Shown: one piece after another, positions 11,290-23,459 of the stretch
Layout of the letters: every line of letters begins with the position of its first letter
Position numbering within the stretch: position 1 is the first letter of the stretch
Assembly: GCA_025175895.1 (NCBI GenBank)
Contig: CM045990.1
Coordinates: 186,001 to 250,000, forward strand
DNA from: Wurfbainia villosa
Lineage: Eukaryota > Streptophyta > Magnoliopsida > Zingiberales > Zingiberaceae
DNA length: 64,000 bases
Direction of reading: 5' to 3'
Notes under the pieces: model-generated
What the model was told of the DNA's origin: nothing
The model's database searches: none
What the model saw: the letters and a program-made list of their open reading frames with translations, nothing else
Made by a program: the position numbers and the translations under genes

Positions 11290-14060
11290 TTCCTCCACAT
11301 GCCTATCAAAGCTCTCGCTGAAGGGCCTTAGTGAAAGGGTCTACTGTGTCATCCTCTCGATGCAATCTTGGCGACAAAGAACTTCTACCTCCTTAACGAT
11401 TTCTCGATCGTGGTACTTGCACTCTATGTGTTTACTAACCTTATGGGCTCGTGGTTCCTTCGAGTTTGAATCACCATTATTATCACAATAAATTGTGATA
11501 GTTCGGGCAAACCAGAATCACATCCATGTCCATTAGGAGAATTCTGAGCCACCTTCTTTGGTCACTTTAGAGGTCGCCATACAGCCTTCCATGGTAGAGT
11601 CCACCACACATTTGCTGACACTCTTCCATACTATGGCTCCACCTCCCAAAGTAAACACAAACCCTGAGGTAGACTTACTGTTATCCCTATCAGATTGGAA
11701 ATCAAAATCTGTGTAACACACAGGGAGTAATTGGTCTTCCCGGTAAACTAGCATATAATCCCTAGTCCTTCTCAGGCACTACAATATATGCTTTACCGCA
11801 GTCCAATATCCCTGTCTGGATTACTGATATTCACGACCATGCCTACTGAAAGCATATCCGATCTCGCATGAGCATCGCATACATGAGGCTTCTTACTACC
11901 GAAGCATAAGGGACCGCCTTCATCTCCTCTATCTCCTCAGATGATCTAGGATACATCTCCTTTGATAAAGGAACTCCATACCTGAAAGGTAGAAAACCCT
12001 TCTTGGAGTATTTCATGCTAAAATGATCCAAAACCATGTCTATGTATGAAGCTTGGGATAAGCACAACAACCTTGATCCCCAAGGTTGTGACCCACTTCT
12101 CCCAAGTCCTTCATATCATACTATTTGGACGACCATACCCTTACGTCTGATAACACTTCGATGTTGTCGCTAACCACCAAAATGTCATCTACGTATAGTA
12201 CAAAAATACCACTACGTTTCCGTCACATCTCTAATATACACAAGACTCATCCGAACTTTGAATAAATCCATAAGACTGGATTTACCTCCTCAAAGCGGAT
12301 GTCCCAAGACTTCAAAGCTTGCTTCAGTCCATTAACGGACCGATTAAGCTTATATACAATACGCTCTTTGCCCTTAGCAATGAATCCCTCTGCTCGCTTC
12401 ATGTAGATGGATTCCTCAAGACTTCCACTAAGGAATGCTGTCTTGACATCCATCACATCACGCCTCATAATCCATATGAGTTGCTATGCATGAGAGCTCG
12501 GACTGACTTGAATCCATAGATTCAATCTCAAGATTCATTGCACTTTGCAAAGATGTCAGATTTATATCTTGGATTGCCTCGTCGTATGTCTAGGATCAGT
12601 TCATGTTTGCTAGGGACCAAATCGGAAGATTTGTCCAAAAACATGAATCTAAGAGGTTGTCTAACAACCCTCCCACTACAGAGGTCTCTTACATGTATCC
12701 TCTGTGACACGCTGGCAGTGGATGACATGTGGTATGTCCTCTTGTACCAGTGGTACTAAAGAAGTGACTTCCCTTTTTAACTCCTCCAGAACAATTTTAC
12801 CCTTGGGCTTGTGGCTTATCACATAGTCTTCCTCTAGAAATCTGGCATTCGTGTTAACGATCACCCTATGATCTCTAGGACTATAAAACAAGTCAGAATA
12901 ACTCATCATCGATCTAACCATCTCCATAAGAGTCATATTCCTTCGCTCTGCTACACCGTTCTGCTGGGGTGTGCCAGGTGCAGTCAATTGAGATTGAATC
13001 CCAACCTCTGATAAGTAGTTCCTAAACTCTCCCAAGAGGTTGTCACCACCACGATCAGATCGTAGTGTCATCCATATCTTGAATAATCGTCTATGAAAGA
13101 GACGAAATATTCAAGATTACCTCTTGCCTAGATAGTCATAGGACCTCACAAATCAGAATGAACCATTTCTAACAAATCATTGGCTCTATACCCCTTGGCC
13201 TTAAAAAGGCCTCTTGGTCATCTTACCCTCCAAGCAAGATTCGTAGGTTGGGAGATCCTCCACCACTAATGAACCCAAAGGTCCATCAGCTATCAACCTT
13301 TGAATTCTGCTTAGGTTAATGTGACCAAGCCTAAGAAGCCAAAGATATGTTTGGTTCATCTTCGAAGGTTCTTTTCTCTTATTGGAATTAGAAGATGAGT
13401 TATTAACTTCTATTTGCATCGTGGGAGCTTGTGGTTCAAGTTATAAATTTCCTATCTATGTACGAATAGATAATTTCCTATTCCTTTTATAACAAATCAT
13501 CATGAAAAGAAATAGATTATCCATCCAAAAACTATTTAGAAACCAAATCAATTCTTTCTAAATAAGGGTACATAAAGGAAATTCTTAAGAACCTTTATTT
13601 TTCTCAAAAGATAAATAAAACATCTCCCACTGCAATAGGCGCCATCTTCATGGCATTGCCCAAGTAAATGGTAATATCCCCTTTAGCTAGTCGTCGGGTT
13701 TCCTGGAACCCCTGCAAAGTATTGCAGACATGATTAGTGGCTCTCGTATCTACACACGTGCAGATAGATAACACCGCTAACCATGTTACAACGACTAGAC
13801 CAAAAGATATACTTTGTTCTGCTTTTGGATTGGGACGATCCTCCTTCCAATGTCCATCCCTTGTAAGTGAAGTACTTGCCTTTGGCTTCTTCACTCCTCC
13901 CTGAGATCCTCCCACCACATTTGCTCCACCTTGTTTCTCCTTCTTCATGCCTTTCGGCTTAGAAGTAGAAACCCTTTTGAGCAATGATGGCTTGAGGACA
14001 CTCTTTGAAGATTGCATACTAGCAGATAAGACAATATTTGGATTCATTTCCAATCAATAT
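11290..14060 (-). pseudogene. D1 copia gag-pol remnant with internal deletions
   Basis: Minus-strand pieces in order: Lys-rich gag linker and a knuckle remnant (DGHWKEDRP, about 13845), protease (VDTRATNHVC, about 13735; the usual D-T-G is D-T-R), GAG-pre-integrase (LWLLRLGHINL with CLEGKMTKRPF, 13201-13419), integrase (LRSDRGGD..PQQNGVAERRN, 12676-13071), RT (MDVKTAFLSGS, then GLKQALKSW, about 12290-12440), RT end (SQASYIDMVLDHF, 11843-12070) and RNase H (DSTMEG region, 11533-11754). Gag capsid, the stretch between the first two catalytic Asp of integrase, a block after MMSYSDLF and the first RT motifs are missing. The same gaps occur in D2 and D3. Many frameshifts. Confidence 0.87.
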
Positions 14061-15161
14061 AATTTGGGTACAATAAGTTTATTTCCTTTAGTATCAAAAT
14101 AAGTGGACTGAAAGTCAATTTTGAAAATCCTAAGAATCACATAGATCATTACTTTAGATTTCAAAAAATTATTGATTCCTCAAACAATAAAATTTCGAAA
14201 TCAACCAACACCTCAAAACACCGAGAATATCGCATGCCACGCAGTGTGGACGTATACGAATTCTACATTTGTAAGAGGAGGTTTTACCCATTAATTTTAT
14301 TATCTTCTCAACCTTAATTTTTGACAAATAAAATTAATAGTTGGTTCCTCTTTGGCTCTACAAATAAAAGCAGTGACTCCGATGGGGAGGATACTTTTTA
14401 TTTGCATCTAAGTGTGCACCATTACACGATACTAAGGGAATTATTTCGGATTATGTGCCTTACCGCTGTGGAAGTACACACGCTCCTAGATAATTTCCTA
14501 TAACCATTATTTGACCTAGTGATCCGCAAACAAACTCATCCTCGGGGAGGAAGGCACTCAGAGCCGACACACAAGTTTGTTGCATCACACGTCAAATTGT
14601 AATGGAGGCCGCAGGAATTAATTAAAATGTCCCTCTCCCACTTAGTAAATTGCAAATGAGGAATTTTCAAGCACACACAACATGCATATAAAACAAATCA
14701 GCAATAAATATGGAAAAAACAGAATTTTTCCAACTATTATGGCATTGTTCTCGCCACCTCGTCCGCTCCATCTTTTCCCGTGCGCAAGTCACCAAAGAGT
14801 TCCGAGCCGAGATAAAGCATTTTAATTTACATCCATCGATCCTATACTCCACGAAGGAGTGTACAAATAATCTAGATCGAAAGTAAACTAAAATGAGCGG
14901 CTAAACAATGTCGTATTTAATTACAAAAATTAAATACTAATCTAGCCTCGTCAATCCCGAGGACTCAAATAATATACAATCACACACACATGCAATCACA
15001 TACACACATATATAGCCATAATAGTTGGATCTTATGCCTGCAACCAAAAAGTTAGCCTACGCACATCCTACTATTATCCGGCATACACAATATATGATAA
15101 GTGCGTGAAAGTAACCGAATCCAAAACACACAAAATCGGAAACCATGGCTCTGATACCAAT
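14061..15161 (-). other. D1 leader and primer-binding site
   Basis: About 1.1 kb between the LTR and the gag remnant without a coding frame. The minus strand has TTGGTATCAGAGCC next to the 5' LTR (about 15147-15160), complementary to the 3' end of initiator-Met tRNA. It holds one copy of the ~0.5 kb leader repeat that is duplicated in D2 and D3. Confidence 0.82.
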
Positions 15162-17624
15162 TGTTGGCAACCGTGCTATTTCTCGGAATGCTCATAGGCT
15201 CTCATGTCCCCGGATTAAAATTTTCACTAATGAAAACTAATCCGGATGGGATGAGTTTCCTAAGCACAACCAATTGTCGTATTAACGACTCGAGCGATCG
15301 CTTGAACAAACTAGTTGTTCAAGCAACACAACTCTTCTAGTCGGTTAGCCGCGGAAGAGACGACGGACGGATCGCCGGTTTTTGTGTTTCTTATTCGGGG
15401 TCCATGATTATACAAATACATGCAAATGCAAACTAGTATAATCAACATATACTAACCTAAAGAACTTAAGCTAGCATATCAATTAAGAATAGAAACATGC
15501 AAAGATCATAAATAAAAGTTATAAAACTTTATACCTCTTGATCTTCTATCGTATGTCCTAACCTCCTTGTAGACTTCGTGTGGCGAAGATCCTCCACAAG
15601 TTGAAGCTTCTTAGATCTTCTTCAATCCAAAGAATGAAGAACTCTCTTTCCTTCTTGCTTGAGCCAACCACCAATCCACAAAGGATTGATGCGCCGCCCC
15701 AAGAATAGAGAGAACATAATGGAAACAACAAAGCAACCGAACTAGGGACAAACCCTAGCTCCTAGTGCCACGCCAAGAGGAAAACAAAGGAAAAGAGGAA
15801 TAGGTTGGGCACCACCAAAGGTATAGGAAAAGGATAGGAACCGCCAACACCCTAGGAAGAAGAAGAACACTTCCCTATAGTTGCCACCTACCTTACCTTC
15901 CAAACCCTAGCCGCCTAACCAAGCTTCCTTTGGATTTCTTGTCACTAAGGTAGAGGAAGAGAAGGTAGTGGCGGCCAACCCTTAGAAGGAAGAAGATAAG
16001 CCCTTCCCTATAGTTGCCGCCAACCATAACTTCCAAACCTAGCCGCCTAATCCAAAGAGCCAAACCCTAATCTAATTAGGTTTCCTCCATAGGTTTCTTG
16101 CCGCCTAAGCATGGTGGAGAGGAGAGATCTAGGAGCTAGCCACCTCCAAGGAAGAAGACAAGCTCATCCATAGGTTGCCGCCCCTCTAGCTCCACCACCT
16201 TGGCCGCCAACCTAAGGAACCAAAACCCTAATTAGGGTTTCTCCTTGAGGTTGCTTGCCGCCCAAGTAATGCTAGGCAAAACCCTCATTTCCTTAGCATC
16301 CATCATGAACCATCTAAAAACTTAGTTGCCGCCCACCCATGCTCCCTTATATAGAACTTAGGAGAAAATTGGTTATTGATGAGGTAGCCAAAAATATAGG
16401 AACTAATTCCCAATTTTCTTGCCGCCCACCTTATCCAACCTTTCCTCTCCCTTTTATATAGAGTTAGGTTTAGGCCTTGGTTTAATCTCCACCGTCGGTT
16501 CTAGGGTTTTAATCTAAACCGTCGGATTTAGAGATTTAATCTCAACCGTCGGTTCTAGGAAATAATACCAACCGTCGGATCTAGAGATTTAATCTCAACC
16601 GTCGGTTCTAGGAATTTAATCCCAACCGTCGGATCTAGAGATCTAATCTCCACCGTCGGTTCTAGGGATTCAATCCTAACCGTCGGATCTAGAGATTTGT
16701 TTTCCATCATTTGATCTAGACTTCATGAGGTTTATATAAGGCTACGATAGGGACCATGAGGAGGAGTTGGGTCTTGGCCACCCGATGGATCGGAACCACA
16801 CAAACTTGATCCATCAATGATGTTCCATTCCACTAGAGGATCATCATCGAACTACCTCACCAACCCCCATAAATTAATATGGGCTCCATATATTATTTGT
16901 ACATCCATCTCCCCGTGTTTAAGATATCGAATGTCCGTCAATTAATTGATTTACTGACCATCAATTAATTAACATCTAACTCCTCGAGTAGTACCACTCA
17001 ACCTTATCATCATGTTGACTAAGTCAACCTGCAGGGTTTACATGATGAACCTTATGAGCTCCTCAAGGGGACATCATCAACCTAATATATAGGACACGGA
17101 TTCCTCCTATAATCAACGACACACCATGTAAATAATATCACTTCCCAACTTAACGGGCATATTGATTTAATCCATAGAAATCTCACCGTAAATCAAAGAA
17201 ATAAATACTAAGTACATGTGCCCGTTATTATATCGGGATTAAGAGCATGTACAACATAATATCCGAGGTCCGATTCAATTATGTAGTCAGCAATAAATTG
17301 AATCACCTCTATGTCGGTCCTGCTCAATACACCGAGGTGTACTAGTGTAACTCTATGTTCAAGATAAAACAATACCAAGCTACACTACAACCATGCCAAT
17401 GGTTTGTCCAAAACCATCTTGGTTGTGAGCCTCTACTTATATTCTACAAGGGACTGATAACATGATCTTCTCGTACGCACCTGTGCACCATGTTATCTAC
17501 AATGTAAAATATTAGACAATATGCACACATATAAATATAACGTGCAAACAATGATCATGTGATTCTTATTTCAAAATAAAGATGTCCATACAAAAGAGCT
17601 AGGCTTTCAGTATACATCCCAACA
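15162..17624 (-). repeat. D1 5' LTR
   Basis: 2463 bp, same termini as the partner LTR. Small indels distinguish the two; for example CTCACCCTCTGGTAAATC (near 10787) corresponds to CTCACCGTAAATC (near 17183). Confidence 0.92.
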
Positions 17625-18059
17625 TCCTCAAAGCTGGCGGTCGACTGATACTAGCTGAAATGACAAGTTAGCTTAACAAAAGCATTATTTTAACGGCCGC
17701 TGACCATCCGATCTCAACCTAGACTATCTATAGGATGTCTTTGGTCGGATCTACGCTTAAGATCATCCCCGTAAGGAGGATACGACCTCTCTTACTCTCG
17801 CACACACACGAGCTTACCTCGATACTTACTGTGTTGCTTTCGCTTCTGTCCTTCCACTCGATTCCTTCGGCTCCCTCCGAAGTCACTCGAGTGTCGCTCG
17901 ACCACCGCGGCTTCCTCCGGGTGTCGCTAGCCTTCAGCTCCAGGGTTGGCACTTTTCTGCACACTCAATTTAGCTCGTGAGATAACAATATAAGCTTAAC
18001 TTTGTATCATTTGTTCTAATCAAAACTCAGGTTTGACTTAGGTGTCTACTGCGCAAACA
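17625..18059 (-). repeat. Element C 3' LTR, start segment
   Basis: Continuation of the LTR cut at 8757. The first 5 bp (TCCTC) are the D1 TSD copy. On the minus strand the LTR begins TGTTTGCGCAGTAGACACC at 18059, directly after a polypurine tract. Confidence 0.85.
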
Positions 18060-19040
18060 ATCTCCCCCTTTTTGATTTATGGAAAACCAACACAAAGTTA
18101 AGTAAAATAAATTAAGTGCATTAAGAAAAATGAGTATGAGATATGCATGAATGAGCAGGAGTATATAAAAACTCTTTTTCAAGTGCTCCCCCTTGAGGAA
18201 TCCTCCCCCTTGACCGAGGGTGAGTACTTGAGAAAGAGTTTTAACTCTCCCCCTTGATGTTTGCTACTTTAAAATAATTAAGTAACCAAAATTACTTAAT
18301 ATTGGCCATAGTGTTTAAAATAAGTTTTAAGTTAAGAAATCAAAAAATTGATTTCTTAACCTTGGCCTTTCTCCCCTTATTTAAGTAAAATATTAATGTT
18401 TGGCCATAGTGTTAAAAATAAGTTTAAGTTAAGAATTCTCTTAACTTGCCCTTTACTTCCTTTTTGTTAACAAAAACAAGTTAACTTAAAGTTAAGTAAA
18501 CATGTACTTAACCTTTGGCCATGTGAATAAATATGAAGTTAAGTCATCAAAAAAATTTGATCCCTTACCTTTGGCCTTTTTCTCCCCCTTTTGCCATATA
18601 TCGAAAAGAGTGAGGGTGTGTGGAACAATAAAAATTAAATTTAAAGTCCAAGCATGCTCCATATTATTTTGAAAATAATATACTGAAAATAAGCTCATCT
18701 ATAAAATGTTCGACTCATATTTGGCTTGATTGATATGAAAGATCAACCAGTCCTGGTCAGAGTTGGTTAGTATGTATGATTATACTCTGTGGTTCATGGC
18801 GATGCACTAGCTCTACATTTGGAACTAGGAGTAAGGTCCTAACATCTCACGCCCATCTACGTGGCTAAGTACACAAACACATTGGTCCTATGTGTTGTGA
18901 GATGTATTGGCTCCTTAAATCTATAGGTGCATGATATCTAAGGTATGTCCTATGCTAGTTCCATGAAAATGAAAAGTAAGAAATAGTAGTAAGAAAATAT
19001 AATTTGTAAGTTCCTATTCTATTACGCACATGCCCAATTT
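18060..19040 (-). other. Element C 3' untranslated region with polypurine tract
   Basis: The minus strand has AAAAAGGGGGAGAT immediately before the 3' LTR (about 18060-18074), the primer for plus-strand DNA synthesis. The rest is AT-rich with repeated TTAAGTTAAG and GGCCATAGTG motifs. I see no open frame; an env-like ORF, found in some SIRE elements, is not visible. Confidence 0.75.
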
Positions 19041-19561
19041 TCATCTTAATAGACTAAATTCGGCTTCGGGTAGGGGTTTAGTAAATAGGTCTGCCAAGTT
19101 AGACTTTGATTCGACGTATTCGAGTTGTATGGCTCCGTTGGCCACATGTTCTCTAATGAAATGATGTTTGACCTCTATATGTTTGGTCCTAGAGTGACAT
19201 ATCAGATTCTTAGTAAGGTTAATTGAACTAATGTTATCTACATGAAGTTTAGTATTTGTAAAGTCTAACTTAAAGTCGCGGAGAGTGTGCTTCATCCAAA
19301 GAAGCTGAGTGACACACTCACCCATCGCGATGTATTCGGCTTCGATGGTAGATAAGGCAACACAATGTTGCTTCCTACTGCACCAACTTACTAGACTCTA
19401 GCCGAGAAGTTGAAAACAACCACTCATACTCTTTCTATCGAGCTTACTACCGGCATAGTCCGAATCAGAGTAGCCGGTTAGTTCGAACTCGATAGATCTA
19501 GGGTACCAAACACAGACATTAAGTGTACCCTTTAGATATCTAAGGATACACTTGACTAGAG
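19041..19561 (-). pseudogene. Element C RNase H and C-terminal RT fragment
   Basis: The minus-strand frame reads LRYLKGTLNVC, TGYSDSDYAGSKLDRKS, VALSTIEAEY, then CVTQLLWMKHTLRD, HVDNISSINL, HSRTKHIEVKHHFIREH and LADLFTKPLPEAEF. This is the copia RNase H domain, with the Asp of YSDSDYAG, the Glu of EAEY and the Asp of VDN in place. It continues RT at 28689, with D2 between them. In the parent element it degrades the RNA strand during reverse transcription. Confidence 0.88.
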
Positions 19562-20489
19562 TGTTGGGATGTATACTGAAAGCCTAGCTCTTTGGTATGA
19601 ACATTTTATTTTGAAATAAGAATCACATGATCATTGTTTGCACTTTATATTTATATATGTGTATATTGTCTAATACTTTACATTGTAGATAACATGGTGC
19701 TTGGGTGTGGCACAGAAGATCATGTTATCAGTCCCTTGTAGAGTATAAGTAGAGGCTCACAACCAAGATGGTTTTGGACAAACCATTGGCATGGTTGTAG
19801 TGTAGCTTGGTATTGTTTTGTCTTGAACATAAAGTTACACTAGTACACTTAGGTGTATTGAGCAGGACCGACATAGAGGTGATTCAATTTGTTGCTGACT
19901 ACATAATTGAATCGGACCTCGGATATTATGTTGTACATGCTCTTAATCCAGATATAATAACGGACACATGTACTTAGTATTTATTTCTATGATTTACCAG
20001 AGGGTGAGATTTCTATGGATTAAATCAATATGCCCGGTAAGTTGGGAAATGATATTATTTACATGGTGTGCCATTGATTATAGGAGGAATTCGTGTCCTA
20101 TGTATTAGGTTGATGATGTCCCCTTGAGGAGCTCATAAGGTTCTTCATGTAAACCCTGCAGGTTGACTTAGTCAACATGATGATAAGGTTGAGTGGTACT
20201 ACTCGAGGAGTTAGATGTTAATTAATTGATGGTCAGTAAATCAATTAATTGACGGACATTCGATATCTTAAACACAGGGAGATGGATGTACAAATAATAT
20301 ATGGAGGTCATATTAATTTATGGGGGTTGGTGAGGTAGTTCGATGATGATCCTCTAGTGGAATGGAACATCATTGATGGATCAAGTTTGTGTGGTTCCGA
20401 TCCATCGGGTGGCCAAGACCCAACTCCTCCTCATGGTCCCTATCGTAGCCTAATATAAACCTCATGAAGTCGAGATCAAATGATGGAAA

Positions 20490-20715
20490 ACAAATCTCTA
20501 GATCTGACGATTGAGATTAAATCCCTAGAACCGACGGTGGAGATTAAATCTCTAGATCCGACGGTTGGGATTAAAACCCTAGAACCGACGATTGAGATTA
20601 AATCTCTAGATCCGACGGTTGGGATTAAATCCCTAGAACCGACGGTTGAGATTAAATCTCTAGACCCGACGATTGAGATTAAAATCCTAGAACCGACGGT
20701 GGAGATTAAACCAAG
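20490..20715 (+). repeat. 27 bp minisatellite in LTR-D U3 (D2 5' copy)
   Basis: About eight to nine units of GAGATTAAATC + YCTAGAWCCGACGGTT. Because 27 is a multiple of 3, the array reads as a 9-residue repeat protein (IEIKSLEPT type), but this is a by-product. Every other unit contains ACCGAC, the core of the DRE/CRT element bound by DREB/CBF factors. It ends about 15 bp before the TATA box. Confidence 0.9.
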
Positions 20716-20728
20716 GCCTAAACCTTAC

Positions 20729-20740
20729 TCTATATATAAG
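20729..20740 (+). promoter_or_regulatory. TATA box of LTR-D
   Basis: CTCTATATATAAG upstream of GGGAGCATGG. The same motif is at 27470-27480 in the 3' LTR, with variants near 10049-10060 (minus strand), 55771-55781 and 62812-62820. Transcription should start about 30 bp downstream, which would define the R region. Confidence 0.7.
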
Positions 20741-21380
20741 GGAGCATGGGTTGGGCGGAAATAAGTTTTTTTTGGATGATGGAAATTAGGGTTTAGCCTC
20801 TCTTTGCTTGGGCGGCAAGAAACCCTAAGGAGGAAACCCTAATTAGGGTTTGGCTCCTTGGGTTGGGCGGCCATGGTGAGGAAAGGAGAGTGGGCGGCAA
20901 CTTGTGGAAGAGTTCTTCTTCTTCCTAGGGAAGGTGGCCGGTTCTAGGTCTCCCCCTTCCACCATGGTTGGGCGGCAAGAAATAGGAAGAGGCTAGGGTT
21001 AGGGTTTAGTCCATGATGGTGGGCGGCAACCCTTCTTCCTCCTTCCTCCTTGGTTTGGTCGGTGCCCAAGCTTCACCCTTCTTTTTATGGATTAGGTTGG
21101 TTTGGGAAATTAGGGTTTTCCCTTCCATTAGTGGGCGGCAAGAAACCCTAGAGTTTTCCTTTCCTTGGTTGGGCGGCTAGGTTATGGAGGATAAAGTGGC
21201 CGGCAACTATAGGAGAGGATATCTTCTTCTTCTTCCTAGGGTGTTGCTGGCTCCTAGATCTTTTCCCTCTACCTTGGTCGGCGCTCAACCTATTCCTCTC
21301 ATCCTCTTCTTGTTCTCTTTGGACTGGCGGCAAACATCATGCTCGGAGCTTGATGGTTGGTCCTAGATAAGAGATGAGTT

Positions 21381-21584
21381 TTGTTTCCATTTTGTTCTCT
21401 CTATTCTTGGGGCCGGCGGCATCAATCCTTTGTGGATTGGTGGTTGGCTCAAGCAAGAAGGGAAAAAGAGTTCTTCTTTCTTTGGATTGAAGAAGATCTA
21501 GGATGCTTCAACTTGTGGAGGATCTTCGCCCACACGAAGTCTACAAGGAGGTTAGGACATACGATAGAAGATCAAGAGGTATAA
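21381..21584 (+). other. Conserved small open frame inside LTR-D (67 codons)
   Basis: A 67-codon frame (MFPFCSLYSW...IEDQEV) downstream of the predicted promoter. It is intact in both D2 LTRs (here and 28120-28323) and in D3 (56264-56467), recognisable at 20-328, and truncated on the minus strand at 9130-9318. In the other D1 LTR it is frameshifted. It has no recognisable domain. It may simply be long by chance in young LTR copies. Confidence 0.3.
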
Positions 21585-21950
21585 AAGTTTTACAACATTT
21601 ATTATTGCTCTTTGCATGTTCTTATTGATATGCTAGCTTATGTTCTTTATGTTAGTATATGTTGATTATACTAGTTTACATTTGCATGTATTTGTATAAT
21701 CATGGACCCCGAATAAGAAACACAAAAACCGGCAATCCGTCCGTCGTCTCTTCCGCAGCTAATCGACTAGAAGAGTTTGGTTGCTTGAACAACTAGTTTG
21801 TTCAAGCGATCGCTCGAGTCGTTGGCACGATGACGAATTGGTTGTGCTTAGGAAACTCATCCCATCCGAATTAGTTTTCATTAGTGAAAATTTTAATCCG
21901 GGGACATGGGAGCCTATGAGCATTCCGAGGAGGAGGCACGATGCCAACAA

Positions 21951-21964
21951 TTGGTATCAGAGCC
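21951..21964 (+). other. D2 primer-binding site
   Basis: TTGGTATCAGAGCC one base after the 5' LTR, complementary to the 3' end of initiator-Met tRNA, which primes minus-strand DNA synthesis. Confidence 0.88.
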
Positions 21965-22454
21965 ACGGTTTCCGATTTTGTGTGTTTTGGATTCGGTTAC
22001 TTTCATGCACATATCATATATTGAGTATGCCGAATAATAGTAGGATGTGCGTAGGCTAACTTTTTGGTTGCAGGCATAAGATCCAACTATTATGGCTATA
22101 TATGTGTGTATGTGATAGCATGTGTGTGTGATTGTATATTATTTTAATCCTCGGGGTTGACAAGGCTAGATTAGTATTTAATTTTTGTAATTGAATACGG
22201 CATTGTTTAGCCACTCTTTAGTTTATTTTACTTTCGATCTAGATTTCATGTACACTCCCTCGTGGAGTATAGGATCGATGGATGTAAAATAAAATTGGTT
22301 TTATTCTCGGCTCGGATCTCCGGATGGCTCGTACATGGCGTAGGAGGAGCGGACGAGGTGGCGACATGACGGGAAGCATATTGGAGAACAATGCCATAAT
22401 AGTTGGAAAAATTCTGATTTTTCCATATTTATTTCTGATTTGTTTTATATGCAT

Positions 22455-23350
22455 GTTGTGTGTGCTTGAAAATTCCTCATTTTCAATTTACTAAGTGGGA
22501 GAGGGATATTTTAATTAATTCTCGCGGCATCCATTACAATTTGACATGTGATGCAACAAACTTGTGTGTCGGCTCTGAGTGCCTTCCAGATGCAAATAAA
22601 AAGTAGTTTTATTTGTAGGGCCAAAGAGGAACCAACTATTAATTTTATTTGTCAAAAAGTAAGGTTGACAAGATAATAAAATTAAGGGGTTAAACCTCCT
22701 CTTACAAATGTAGAATTCGTATACGTCCACACTATCGTGGCATGCGATATTCTCGGTGTTTGAGGTGTTGGTTGATTTCAAAATTTTATTGTTTGAGGAA
22801 TCAATAATTTTTATTGAAATCTACAGTAATAATAAGCATGTGTGCTTGAAAATTCCTCATTTTCAATTTACTAAGTGGGAGAGGGATATTTTAATTAATT
22901 CCCGCGGCCTCCATTACAATTTGACATGTGATGCAACAAACTTGCGCGTCGGCTCTGAGTGCCTTCCTCCCCATCGGATGAGTTTGTTTGCGGATCACTA
23001 GGTCAAATAATGGTTATAGGAAATTATTTAGGAGCGTGTGTACTTCCCCATCGGTATGGCACATAATCCGAGATAATTCTTTTAGTATCGTGTAATGGTG
23101 CACACTTAGATGCAAATAAAAAGTATCCTCCCCATCGGAGTCACTGCTTTTATTTGTAGGGCCAAAGAGGAACAAACTATTAATTTTATTTGTCAAAAAG
23201 TAAGGTTGACAAGATAATAAAATTAATGGGTAAAACCTCCTCTTACAAATGTAGAATTCGTATATGTCCACACTATCGTGGCATGCGATATTCTCGGTGT
23301 TTTGAGGTGTTGGTTGACTTCGGAATTTTATTGTTTTGAGGAATCAATAA
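22455..23350 (+). repeat. Tandemly duplicated leader segment of D2
   Basis: Two direct copies (about 22455-22834 and 22835-23350), each beginning GTGTGCTTGAAAATTCC. They contain AAGTGGGAGAGGG, GTCGGCTCTGAGTG and a GTAGAATTCGTATA..GGCATGCGATATTC block. The first copy lacks about 150 bp. D3 has two fuller copies; D1 has one. No open frame spans it. Confidence 0.82.
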
Positions 23351-23459
23351 TATTTGAAATCCAAAGTAATGATCTATGTTATTCTTAGGATTTTCAAAAT
23401 GACTTTCAGTCCACTTATTGTGATACTAAAGGAAATAAACTTACTGTACCAAAATAATA

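Larger units (their letters stand above)
8758..17624 (-). mobile_element. D1: non-autonomous copia element, complete
   Basis: 8867 bp with two LTRs (8758-11232 and 15162-17624), primer-binding site complement at about 15148-15160, polypurine tract complement at 11233-11255, and a perfect 5 bp TSD TCCTC (8753-8757 and 17625-17629). It sits in the 3' LTR of element C. The interior is only about 3.9 kb and carries a shrunken, frameshifted gag-pol remnant. Confidence 0.92.
19562..21949 (+). repeat. D2 5' LTR
   Basis: TGTTGGGATGTATAC...GATGCCAACA, 2388 bp. U3 has the 27 bp minisatellite and a TATA box. R/U5 has many GGGCGGCAA motifs, inverted AAACCCTAA motifs and a small open frame. Confidence 0.94.

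Noticed and set aside
20490..20715. Regularly spaced repeats resembling a CRISPR array
   Set aside because: Units are contiguous and degenerate with no unique spacers, the host is a plant, and it lies in an LTR.
20480..20764. Open frame with 9-residue repeats (IEIKSLEPT type)
   Set aside because: It is the translation of a 27 bp minisatellite in the LTR U3, upstream of the TATA box, and changes frame or breaks in other copies.
20836..20853. Interstitial telomere repeat
   Set aside because: Only isolated AAACCCTAA motifs, not a tandem telomeric tract; better read as telo-box promoter motifs.
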